A stretch of DNA of 6,937 nt from Planctomycetota bacterium. Lineage in GTDB: Bacteria; Planctomycetota; Phycisphaerae; WQYP01; JAJZKY01. The notes beneath the pieces are model-generated. The model was given only the letters and a program-made list of their open reading frames with translations. It was not told the DNA's origin and searched no databases. The stretch is taken from positions 1-6,937 of the forward strand of contig JAJZKY010000237.1 in assembly GCA_021803885.1 (NCBI GenBank). Reading direction: 5' to 3'. A program made the translations under genes and the position numbers. Positions 1 through 6,049 of the stretch are shown here, piece after piece (positions within the stretch are counted from its first letter, which is position 1; each line of letters opens with the position of its first letter).

Positions 1-306
1 CAGCACGCCGCCTTTAAGCAGGTGCGCCCGCAAGTCGGCTTCCAGAAATGGCTGGCTGGGCAACGTTTTTGGGGGGCCGAGATACTTGAAGCTCACATAA
101 ACCAGCCGCCCGCGTAGATTGCTTACCGACAACTTGGAAACGGCTTCGGACGTGGCTTGGGAGAGCAGGAACTGTTCATCGGCCGTTTGTGGCGGTTGCG
201 TAACGCGCAGGCTGGCACAGCCGGGGGAGAAAAGCAATGCCAGCACCAGAGGTAGGGGCCACAGGGCTTGCACACAGATGAAGAATGGTTTTCGCTTGCT
301 TTGCAT
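1..306 (-). CDS. Small lipoprotein, DUF6655-like (partial, C-terminus beyond left edge)
   Basis: An open minus-strand frame runs from ATG at 306 to the window edge without a stop (102 codons seen). Residues 1-29 form a signal peptide: basic n-region (MQSKRK), a Leu/Pro-rich hydrophobic stretch, then SPGC with Cys30 as the probable lipidation site. The lipobox is imperfect, with Ser at -3 and Pro at -2. The mature part begins ASLRVTQPP and continues with an alpha-helical segment (DEQFLLSQATSEAV), a beta-like segment (GRLVYVSFKYL) and another helix (FLEADLRAHLL). This order resembles the small planctomycete lipoproteins called DUF6655, whose function is unknown. That match is from memory and is moderate. 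The reading frame, signal peptide and divergent placement relative to the GH4 gene are clear. No strong ribosome site is visible, only a G-run about 16 bases upstream of the ATG. It is probably an envelope-anchored protein; no enzymatic motif is visible. Confidence 0.7.
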   Translation of the reverse strand, partial: MQSKRKPFFICVQALWPLPLVLALLFSPGCASLRVTQPPQTADEQFLLSQATSEAVSKLSVSNLRGRLVYVSFKYLGPPKTLPSQPFLEADLRAHLLKGGVL

Positions 307-389
307 GGGTGCGGATAATTTACCCCCAAAAAGGCGCAGGCTCTGGCGATACCTTCGCCAACTGCCCCATGGTAAACGCACTCCCTAAG

Positions 390-428
390 AAAATCTTCCA
401 GCCAGGGGCAACTTTCCAGAAAGATTTT
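390..428. promoter_or_regulatory. Inverted repeat / possible operator upstream of GH4 gene
   Basis: AAAATCTT (390-397) is a perfect inverted partner of AAGATTTT (421-428), with 23 bases between. Within this, CTTTC (412-416) and GAAAG (419-423) form a tighter dyad separated by two bases, a spacing typical of dimeric regulator sites. The element ends about where the -35 region of the candidate promoter would lie. A regulator site is inferred from position and symmetry only; chance is a real alternative. Confidence 0.3.
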
Positions 429-452
429 GCTGGGCGAGAGGCGGGGTATAAT
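425..452 (+). promoter_or_regulatory. Candidate promoter for the GH4 gene
   Basis: A consensus TATAAT is at 447-452. The -35 region is poor: TTTTGC at 425-430 gives a 16-base spacer. Transcription would start near 459, leaving a leader of about 115 bases. The weak -35 would fit an activated or regulated promoter, which is inference. Confidence 0.4.
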
Positions 453-573
453 GACCAGCCTGCGGCGAATGGATGGCTTTTCAAGTGGTGTAGGACGGAT
501 TAAACTGCTCTGCAGACCACGCCGGGTGGGCGGATCAGGGGTGGATTAATTTCGGGTTTAGCTGGAGATTACA

Positions 574-2169
574 ATGGCGATCAAGGTGGCAATGGTTGGA
601 GCTGGTTCCATCGGTTTTACCCGTGAACTGATGCGTGACATTCTGGGCGTGCCGGAATTGGCGGATACAACTTTTAGTTTCACGGACATTTCTCAAAAAA
701 ATCTGGATATGGTGGCGCAGCTTTGCCGCAAGACTATTGCGGCTAACAAGCTGCCGGCAAAAATAATCGCCACTAAAAATCAGCGCGAAGCACTTGCGGG
801 GGCGGATTATGTGATTTCCACCATTCGCCAGGGAGGTTTGGAAGCCTTTCAGACTGACATTGATATTCCGCTGAAGTATGGGGTGGACCAATGCGTCGGC
901 GATACTCTCTGTGCCGGGGGCATTATGTACGGCCAACGCACCATTGCGGCACTTTTGGATATTTGCCGGAATATCAAGGCCGTCGCTAAGCCCGGAGCGC
1001 TGTTTCTGAATTATTCCAATCCGATGGCCATGAACACATGGGCGTGCAACAAATATGGTGGGGTCAAGACAATCGGCCTGTGCCACGGTGTGCAGGGGGG
1101 GCATTGGCAGATTACCAAGTGTATAGAACTTTGGGCCCAAAAAGAGGGGCTGATCAAAAAAGATGAAAAACTCCATCGCCGCGATGTGGATATTATTGCC
1201 GCGGGCATCAATCATCAGACTTGGTACATCAAGGTTCTGTGGCGGGGAATGGATATGGTGCCGCGGCTATTGGAATTATTTCAGGCACATCCCGAATATG
1301 CGCAAACGGAGAAGGTGCGAATTGATGTGCTCCGGCGGTTTGGATATTACTCCACAGAATCCAATGGTCATTTAAGCGAATATGTGCCGTGGTATCGCAA
1401 GCGGCCCGCGGAAATTAAAAATTGGATCGATTTGGGCTGTTGGATCAACGGCGAAACCGGCGGCTATCTGCGGGTATGCACCGAAGGTCGCAATTGGTTT
1501 GAGACGGATTTTCCAAACTGGCTTGCGGCGCCCAGCCCTAAAATTGGCCCCGAGCATCGGGGTGAAGAACATGGCTCGTACATTATTGAAGGATTGGAAA
1601 CCGGACGGGTTTATCGCGGGCATTTTAATGTGCCCAACAAGGGCTATATCACCAACCTACCGGACGAAGCGATTGTGGAAATTCCTGGTTATGTGGATCG
1701 CAATGGCATTAACATGCCGGTGGTTGGGCCGTTGCCATTGGCGTGTGCTGCCACCTGCTCGGCGAGCATTCGCGTCCAGGAAATGGCCATGGAAGCAGCC
1801 GTCCATGGAGATATAACCCTGCTCAAGCAGGCTATGCTGCATGATCCCCTGGTGGGGGCGGTATGCAATCCGGAAGAAGTGTGGCAAATGACCGATGAAA
1901 TGCTGGTGGCCCAGGCCCGGTGGCTGCCGCAATTTAAGTCGCAGATACCGGCGGCAGCCCAGCGGCTGGCGCAAGCCGTAAATGATGGCACCCGTGTTAG
2001 GCTGCACACCGACAACCACGGGGCAGCTCGTCTGCATACCAAAACTGTGGACGAAATGGCTCAAGATCGCCAAGCTGCCCGAGAAAATGCCTCCGCTGCT
2101 GACAAGGCCAAAATGACTAAAAAAAGCACCGCTGCAGTGGGGAGGAACCGGAAAAAAGGGGCGGCATAA
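574..2169 (+). CDS. GH4-family glycosidase (NAD+/Mn2+-dependent), CHGV subgroup
   Basis: A complete 531-residue protein with hallmarks of glycoside hydrolase family 4, whose members cleave glycosides by an unusual NAD+-dependent oxidation-elimination mechanism with a divalent metal. The N-terminal Rossmann motif is GAGSIG (residues 9-14), with Asp38 (FTDI) placed to bind the NAD+ ribose. Asn149-Pro150 (NYSNP) is the family's substrate-binding NP. Cys170-His171 and His214 (GINHQTW) fit the metal-binding Cys and His. The Cys motif is CHGV. In GH4, CHE marks alpha-glucosidases, CHS alpha-galactosidases, CHG alpha-glucuronidases and CN-P phospho-glycosidases, so a uronic-acid or related non-phosphorylated substrate is likely. 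There is no signal peptide, so it is cytosolic. It is longer than the usual 430-480 residues owing to a Lys/Ala-rich tail from about residue 495. The ATG at 574 follows GGAGA (564-568) by 5 bases. Family is certain; substrate is not. Confidence 0.93.
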   Translation: MAIKVAMVGAGSIGFTRELMRDILGVPELADTTFSFTDISQKNLDMVAQLCRKTIAANKLPAKIIATKNQREALAGADYVISTIRQGGLEAFQTDIDIPLKYGVDQCVGDTLCAGGIMYGQRTIAALLDICRNIKAVAKPGALFLNYSNPMAMNTWACNKYGGVKTIGLCHGVQGGHWQITKCIELWAQKEGLIKKDEKLHRRDVDIIAAGINHQTWYIKVLWRGMDMVPRLLELFQAHPEYAQTEKVRIDVLRRFGYYSTESNGHLSEYVPWYRKRPAEIKNWIDLGCWINGETGGYLRVCTEGRNWFETDFPNWLAAPSPKIGPEHRGEEHGSYIIEGLETGRVYRGHFNVPNKGYITNLPDEAIVEIPGYVDRNGINMPVVGPLPLACAATCSASIRVQEMAMEAAVHGDITLLKQAMLHDPLVGAVCNPEEVWQMTDEMLVAQARWLPQFKSQIPAAAQRLAQAVNDGTRVRLHTDNHGAARLHTKTVDEMAQDRQAARENASAADKAKMTKKSTAAVGRNRKKGAA

Positions 2170-2267
2170 GGTGAAAAAGACGGCTGGCACGCAAGGTGCA
2201 ACTACTGCGTTTCCGGGCGTTTGTCCTGTGGGGCGCTGGCGTTGTGGCCGATGGCCTTTGAAGTGCG

Positions 2268-2273
2268 TAAAAT
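2268..2273 (+). promoter_or_regulatory. Weak candidate -10 box before the lipoprotein pair
   Basis: TAAAAT lies 34 bases before the ATG at 2308, in the 138-base gap (2170-2307) after the GH4 gene. No convincing -35 element sits 16-18 bases upstream; TGGCCG (2245-2250) is the best at 17. The gap contains no clear terminator hairpin with a T-tract, so read-through from the GH4 gene is also possible. Confidence 0.22.
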
Positions 2274-2307
2274 AGCATAAAGTAGCAAAGTTGCAGAGGT
2301 GCTCGCC

Positions 2308-3408
2308 ATGAAAAACGCTAATTTCACCTGGTCTGCCTGGTCTCTCGGGGGGCTGATGCTGGCTATGGGTGCTGTGCTCTCCGGTTGCCAAACCGTCCAG
2401 CGCGTAAACATTCCTTCCGCGCAGGACCAGGCGGCTTACCAGCCGGTGCCTTATTCCAAACCCTTGCCGCCGGGTGCGTTTGCCCAAACGGGTGGCATTG
2501 GGCAACATGTTCCATTGCCGGATGAAGCGGCTTATGTGCGCGCCTATCAGGCCCAGCGCGATCCACGGTTGATGGTATTGGTAACATATCCGACCAGTAA
2601 ATTGGCAATGCAAAAAACTGGCATTTTGCCCAACGATTACCAAGCCATTCAAATTTCCATGATTGATTACCTCAATGCCGGCGGCCAGGTGGAAATTCAA
2701 GATCCGCAAATGGCCCAGCAAGTCTTGAATCGGGAAAGCTTTTTGCGCTTGCAAAATGGGGATCCGCGGGTGTTGCCGCTGCTCCAGCATCAGTTGAACA
2801 CGGATATTCTCGTGGAGGTGCAGGCGGCGCCGACGAATCAGGCCGCGGCGGGGCCGGCGATTCGCCTGCTGGCCCAGGCGCTGGCCACCACCAACGGCCG
2901 GGTGTTGGGCGCGGAATATGTGGATATGCCGCTCCCGATGAGCAAAACCAACATCAACTTGTATACCGGTTTTCTCGCCGATAAGTTGATGCAGAAGCTG
3001 ACCACTATTTGGGGTGGCGCCGCCGGCGCGTTCAACCCCATTACTGTGCGAATATACAATGCGGCAACCGTGGACGATGTGCTCAAGATTCAGCATTTTG
3101 TGCAGCAAGTGCCGGGGGTGCGGCTGGTGGTGGCACAAGGCATTACGGGTTCAAGTGCAACGGCGTATGGCACGCTGGCGGTTCAATACCAGGCCTCTCC
3201 GGCGCGTTTTTATGTGGCGCTTAAAAAAGAGCTGGGCGTTTCCCGCGGCCTCAAGGCCACCGATATCCAAAATAACACGGTGGATCTGGAAATTACCGGG
3301 CCGATGATTTTAAAAACCACGTCTGTTACCACCAAAACGCGGGTGCGCACCGAAACGCAAACCGTCACCAAAACCGTCGAGAACAATCCAATTCAGCCGG
3401 CCAAGTGA
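2308..3408 (+). CDS. LpoB/CsgG-like lipoprotein with extra C-terminal alpha/beta domain
   Basis: A 366-residue lipoprotein with a hydrophobic segment at about residues 11-24 and a good lipobox LSGC with Cys27 lipidated. Residues 28-85 are a Pro/Gln-rich linker. Residues 88-235 have the pattern of CsgG/LpoB/TolB-N-type folds: a first strand (RLMVLV), a helix and GGQVEI strand, a Gln-rich helix, NTDILVEVQ, and a strand after TTNGRVLGAEYVDM. LpoB activates peptidoglycan synthase PBP1b in enterobacteria, and CsgG-type proteins work in outer-membrane transport. Residues 245-330 look like a second, ferredoxin-like beta-alpha-beta-beta-alpha-beta domain. The tail (336-357) is Thr/Val/Arg-rich. I chose ATG 2308 because AGAGG (2295-2299) ends 8 bases before it; the in-frame GTG at 2299 overlaps that site. 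The YcfL-like gene follows after 46 bases, supporting the LpoB-like reading. The lipoprotein call is firm; the fold is inferred by eye. Confidence 0.8.
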   Translation: MKNANFTWSAWSLGGLMLAMGAVLSGCQTVQRVNIPSAQDQAAYQPVPYSKPLPPGAFAQTGGIGQHVPLPDEAAYVRAYQAQRDPRLMVLVTYPTSKLAMQKTGILPNDYQAIQISMIDYLNAGGQVEIQDPQMAQQVLNRESFLRLQNGDPRVLPLLQHQLNTDILVEVQAAPTNQAAAGPAIRLLAQALATTNGRVLGAEYVDMPLPMSKTNINLYTGFLADKLMQKLTTIWGGAAGAFNPITVRIYNAATVDDVLKIQHFVQQVPGVRLVVAQGITGSSATAYGTLAVQYQASPARFYVALKKELGVSRGLKATDIQNNTVDLEITGPMILKTTSVTTKTRVRTETQTVTKTVENNPIQPAK

Positions 3409-3454
3409 CGGCGTCGGTATGCGGTGATAGAATTTTTGCAAGAGGAATTATTTT

Positions 3455-3913
3455 ATGATCAATATGTTCGCAGGAGATCGAAATTTGCGCACCCGTGGGA
3501 TCACGCACACTGCCACCGGCCTGCGCGTGGCCATGTTGTTGGGGGTGGTGCTGCTGGCCGTGGGTTTAGCCGGATGCGGCCCCATTGTGCCGTTTCAAGA
3601 CAACATGAACCCGTATCCGCAGGTGCAATTAACCAACTGGAATCTGCTGGGTAAAATTGTGGTGCGGGAGCCTGTTGCTTCGCGTGTGGGCGACGGCCAA
3701 CTGCACATTGTGGTGCCGTTGCGCAATCTAACGGGCAATGAGCTCGATCTGGAATATCAATATCGCTTTCTCAATGCCCAGGGGGGGCAGGTGGAACAGA
3801 CTTCCGGCTGGAACACGATCCGGGTCCAGGCGCATGGCATGGCGCAAATTCATTTTACCAGCCTCACGGCGTTGGCCAACGACTTTAATGTGGACATTCG
3901 GCCGCTACAATAG
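3455..3913 (+). CDS. YcfL-like (DUF1425) lipoprotein
   Basis: A 152-residue lipoprotein. A long basic n-region (residues 1-24) is followed by a hydrophobic core (VAMLLGVVLLAVG) and an ideal lipobox LAGC, with Cys41 as the lipidated residue. The mature 112 residues form a small beta-rich domain: LLGKIVVREP, a strand GQLHIVVPLRNLTG, then LEYQYRFLNAQGGQV and a final HFTSLTALANDFNVDIR. This matches the layout of the YcfL/DUF1425 family, in which a central Asn-Leu-Thr turn precedes a YRF-containing strand. Its function is unknown; in enterobacteria ycfL neighbours lpoB. Here it follows the LpoB-like gene at 46 bases, probably in one operon. ATG 3455 is preferred because AGAGGA (3441-3446) lies 8 bases upstream. 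ATG 3464 and TTG 3485 (behind AGGAGA at 3472-3477) are alternatives that would shorten only the n-region. Confidence 0.78.
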   Translation: MINMFAGDRNLRTRGITHTATGLRVAMLLGVVLLAVGLAGCGPIVPFQDNMNPYPQVQLTNWNLLGKIVVREPVASRVGDGQLHIVVPLRNLTGNELDLEYQYRFLNAQGGQVEQTSGWNTIRVQAHGMAQIHFTSLTALANDFNVDIRPLQ

Positions 3914-3929
3914 CTGCACGCCGCAAATG

Positions 3930-3948
3930 GGCCTGCACGCAACAGGCC
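3930..3948 (+). terminator. Small hairpin after the lipoprotein pair
   Basis: GGCCTG (3930-3935) and CAGGCC (3943-3948) can form a 6-bp stem with a 7-base loop, 16 bases past the YcfL-like stop codon. No T-tract follows, so it is not a standard intrinsic terminator. It may only be a weak attenuating or mRNA-end structure. Confidence 0.25.
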
Positions 3949-3956
3949 GCTTGGCT

Positions 3957-3962
3957 GATAAT
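3957..3962 (+). promoter_or_regulatory. Weak candidate -10 box for the redox operon
   Basis: GATAAT stands 31 bases before the peroxiredoxin ATG in the 80-base gap 3914-3993. The -35 region (around 3933-3939) is a poor match. If used, transcription would begin near 3969, just before the ribosome site. Confidence 0.25.
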
Positions 3963-3993
3963 GTGCGGCTCTTCGAGGAAGGATTCAACCGTC

Positions 3994-4476
3994 ATGTCCG
4001 ATATCGTAACCTCAAAGCGTCCGCCCGCTGTCGGCGACATGGCGCCGAATTTTTCCCTCATCGACTCGTCTGGTGGACATATATCATTAGATTCATTGCG
4101 TGGCCGGCCGGTGGTGCTGGTGTTTTACCCAGCGGATTTCAGTCCGGTATGCAGTGACCAACTGGCAATCTACAATGAAATTCTTCCGGAATTTACACGC
4201 TTTGGTGCTCAGATTCTCGGCATTTCTGTGGATGGGCCGTGGTGCCACAAAGCCTTTGCGGCCCATCGGCATATTGACTTCTTGCTCTTGTCCGACAGCC
4301 ACCCCAAAGGGGCTGTGGCAAATCGTTATGGCGTATATCGGCAAGCGGACGGCATCAGCGAGCGGGCGATTTTTGTGCTGGATGCCAGGGGAATTATCCG
4401 TTGGAAGTTGATTGCACAACTCGGTGAAAACCCGGGCGCAGATGGAATTATTGGGGCGTTGGAGAGCCTGCAATGA
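3994..4476 (+). CDS. Peroxiredoxin (AhpC/TSA family)
   Basis: A complete 160-residue cytosolic thiol peroxidase, predicted to reduce H2O2 or organic peroxides using electrons from a thioredoxin-like partner. The start of the fold reads AVGDMAPNFSL, then RGRPVVLVFYP. The active-site motif is PADFSPVC (residues 46-53): Cys53 is the peroxidatic cysteine and Ser50 replaces the usual Thr of PxxxTxxC. Arg124 (SERAIFVLD) fits the conserved catalytic Arg. There is one further cysteine, Cys84 in VDGPWCHKAF, a possible resolving residue; BCP's usual Cys at +5 is absent. ATG 3994 is chosen over the in-frame ATG at 3961 because GAGGAAGGA (3975-3983) lies 10 bases before it and family alignment begins soon after. 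Its stop overlaps the ATG of the DsbA-like gene (ATGA), so the two are likely translationally coupled. That gene may supply its reductant or partner thiols. Confidence 0.93.
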   Translation: MSDIVTSKRPPAVGDMAPNFSLIDSSGGHISLDSLRGRPVVLVFYPADFSPVCSDQLAIYNEILPEFTRFGAQILGISVDGPWCHKAFAAHRHIDFLLLSDSHPKGAVANRYGVYRQADGISERAIFVLDARGIIRWKLIAQLGENPGADGIIGALESLQ

Positions 4477-5042
4477 CCATGACGCCACCGCGACCGGCGC
4501 TGGTGCCCGCACTTGGACAGCGCGATCATATTTTCGGGCCGCCCGACGCGCCGCACTCGCTGGTCATTTTTGGAGATTATCAGTGCCCGCACTGCAAGGC
4601 GGTACACGATAGTCTCTGGCCTTTGGTGGATGGGCCCAATCCGCTGATACGTCTGGGGTGGCGGCATTTTCCGCTGGCCCGCCTGCACCCCTTGGCACGC
4701 AACGCGGCCATGGCCGCGGAATTTGCCGGTGCGGCGGGCAAGTTCTGGCAGATGCACGCGTTGCTCTTTCATCGCCAGCCGCGATTGGAAATAGATTGCC
4801 TTCTGGCATACGCAGCGGAATTGGGCCTGGGGCCGGACCGCTTGCAGCAGGATATCGAGCACGGTGTTTACGTGGCGCGTTTGCAGGAGGATCTTTCCAG
4901 CGGGGTACGCAGCGGTGTCAACAGTACGCCTACGCTCTATTTGAATGGTCGCAGACACAACGGGCCTGGCTCCCGGGAAGCGGTGCTGTCGGCTCTGGCC
5001 TTGGAATCGGCCGGTCCGGATTCAAAGGATGTGGTCCGATGA
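4473..5042 (+). CDS. DsbA-family thiol-disulfide oxidoreductase (cytosolic)
   Basis: A 189-residue thioredoxin-fold protein of the DsbA/FrnE-like group. The thioredoxin core opens with SLVIFGDYQ and the active site CPHC (Cys38, Cys41), the same dipeptide as in E. coli DsbA. Then come RHFPLARLHPLA (64-75), a helical insert (76-140, including GKFWQMHALLFH), and SGVNSTPTLYLNG (147-159) with the cis-proline at Pro153. No signal peptide or membrane segment is present, so it should act in the cytosol, unlike classical periplasmic DsbA. GGAGAG (4461-4466) sits 6 bases before ATG 4473; ATG 4479 is an in-frame alternative. The gene starts inside the peroxiredoxin stop and its own stop overlaps the channel start, making it the middle of a coupled trio. 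It may recycle the peroxiredoxin or set the thiol state of the channel; both are inferred. Confidence 0.92.
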   Translation: MTMTPPRPALVPALGQRDHIFGPPDAPHSLVIFGDYQCPHCKAVHDSLWPLVDGPNPLIRLGWRHFPLARLHPLARNAAMAAEFAGAAGKFWQMHALLFHRQPRLEIDCLLAYAAELGLGPDRLQQDIEHGVYVARLQEDLSSGVRSGVNSTPTLYLNGRRHNGPGSREAVLSALALESAGPDSKDVVR

Positions 5043-6049
5043 TGCAGGCGCTGCTTTTTGTGCTGGGTGTGGCCATCCTGCTGCTCACCGCATTTGACCT
5101 GTTATGGACTACTTTTGTGGAAGGGGCCGGGCCGCTGAACCGGCGCAGCGCCATGCGCCTGGCCCGCATCCTGCGGTCGCTGCGTATGCGGCTGCACACG
5201 CGCCGACTCCACACCTGGTCCGGGTTGATTATTGTCCTGGTTACTTTTTTAACCTGGACCGTGTTGATTTGGGTGGGTTGGTCGCTGATCTTTTGTTCGG
5301 CCGGCCATGCGGTGGTGAATGCTGCCACGGGCCAGCCCGCCGATGTCTGGTCGCGGATTTATTTTGCCGGTTACTGCATTTTTACGCTGGGCCTGGGCGA
5401 TTACATTCCCCACGGTGCGCTGTTTCAGGTGGCCACGGTCTTATGCACCGGCAGTGGATTTTTCCTCTTTGGGGTGGCGGTGGCGTATCTGGTGCCAGTA
5501 ACTGCGGCCGCAACGCAGAAGCGTCAACTGGCTCTCACAATCTGGGCCTTGGGCAAATCGCCGGCAGACATCATTATGCGGGCATGGAACGGGGCGGATA
5601 CGTCCGCATTGGGACCGCATTTTGTTTCCATGGTGCCGATGCTGGCCCTGCTGGGCGAAAATCATCTCACTTATCCGGTGCTGCACTTTTTCTTTTCATC
5701 CAAACGAAGCAGTTCCATCGGTCCGGCTATTGCGTCGCTGGATGAGGCCATTACGGTGCTGGAGTGCGGCCTGCAAAAGGGATGCAGTCTGGATCTGCCT
5801 GCGCTGGGGGCGGTGCGCACCGCCATTGACGATTTTTTGGCTACTATCGGTGCAACCTTCATTTCCGCTGTCTCGACTGCGCCGCCGGCGCCTTCCCTGC
5901 AGCAGCTCCGCGACATGGGCATCCCCGTTGCCGATGATGCCACATTCAAAGCCGCTGTGGAACAACTCGCTCCCCGACGCAAGCTGCTGCTGGGGCTGGT
6001 ATTGCGCGATGGTTATGATTGGGCCGGTATCTGGGCTGTCCCCAGATAG
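5039..6049 (+). CDS. Potassium-channel-like membrane protein
   Basis: A 336-residue inner-membrane protein with ion-channel architecture. The segments are TM1 (about 3-25), an Arg-rich cytosolic linker (35-58), TM2 (60-87), a pore helix and filter (103-121), TM3 (127-154), and a long cytosolic domain (155-336). The filter TLGLGD (116-121) is a variant of the potassium-channel TVGYGD. By the positive-inside rule the N-terminus is outside and the pore loop faces the periplasm. The C-terminal domain has no RCK/Rossmann motif; it contains a YPVLHFFFS stretch (212-220) and two cysteines, Cys243 and Cys249. It resembles bacterial proteins named two-pore-domain potassium channel family, from memory. 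The frame is open upstream, but the real start is ATG 5039 (or 5042): it overlaps the DsbA-like stop as ATGA, with AAAGGA (5024-5029) 9 bases before. Ion specificity is unproven. Confidence 0.85.
   Translation: MMQALLFVLGVAILLLTAFDLLWTTFVEGAGPLNRRSAMRLARILRSLRMRLHTRRLHTWSGLIIVLVTFLTWTVLIWVGWSLIFCSAGHAVVNAATGQPADVWSRIYFAGYCIFTLGLGDYIPHGALFQVATVLCTGSGFFLFGVAVAYLVPVTAAATQKRQLALTIWALGKSPADIIMRAWNGADTSALGPHFVSMVPMLALLGENHLTYPVLHFFFSSKRSSSIGPAIASLDEAITVLECGLQKGCSLDLPALGAVRTAIDDFLATIGATFISAVSTAPPAPSLQQLRDMGIPVADDATFKAAVEQLAPRRKLLLGLVLRDGYDWAGIWAVPR

Larger units (their letters stand above)
307..573. other. Divergent intergenic region
   Basis: This 267-base spacer lies between two divergently transcribed genes. 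It holds a plus-strand -10 box at 447-452, an 8-bp inverted repeat at 390-397 and 421-428, an inner dyad at 412-423, and the ribosome site of the GH4 gene at 564-568. The heptamer GGATTAA occurs twice (497-503 and 543-549). The short open frames here look like chance: they have no ribosome site and no recognisable protein features. I saw no riboswitch or RNA gene. Confidence 0.6.

Noticed and set aside
119..503. Short open frames on both strands in and near the divergent intergenic region
   Set aside because: No ribosome sites, no recognisable protein features, and the minus-strand lipoprotein frame explains the left part better.
1095..1101. Runs of seven G at 1095-1101 and 3781-3787 as possible phase-variation tracts
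   Set aside because: Both lie in conserved coding stretches with the frame intact, and seven is short for a switching tract.
535..1215. Minus-strand open frame of 226 codons opposite the GH4 Rossmann domain
   Set aside because: The opposite strand encodes an intact GAGSIG-to-GINH GH4 core; the antisense product has no family features.
2170..2307. Terminator or small RNA in the gap after the GH4 gene
   Set aside because: Only very short complementary segments were found and none is followed by a T-tract.
1657..3138. Long minus-strand open frame of 493 codons across the GH4 and LpoB-like genes
   Set aside because: It lies antisense to two genes with clear family motifs and crosses their intergenic gap. 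Its translation is rich in His, Arg, Pro and Gln with no recognisable domain. It is explained as a codon-bias shadow.
4658..5038. Upstream extension of the channel frame, which would make a 463-residue protein
   Set aside because: This part overlaps the DsbA-like gene in another frame, has no membrane or channel features, and the ATGA-coupled start at 5039 has a good ribosome site.
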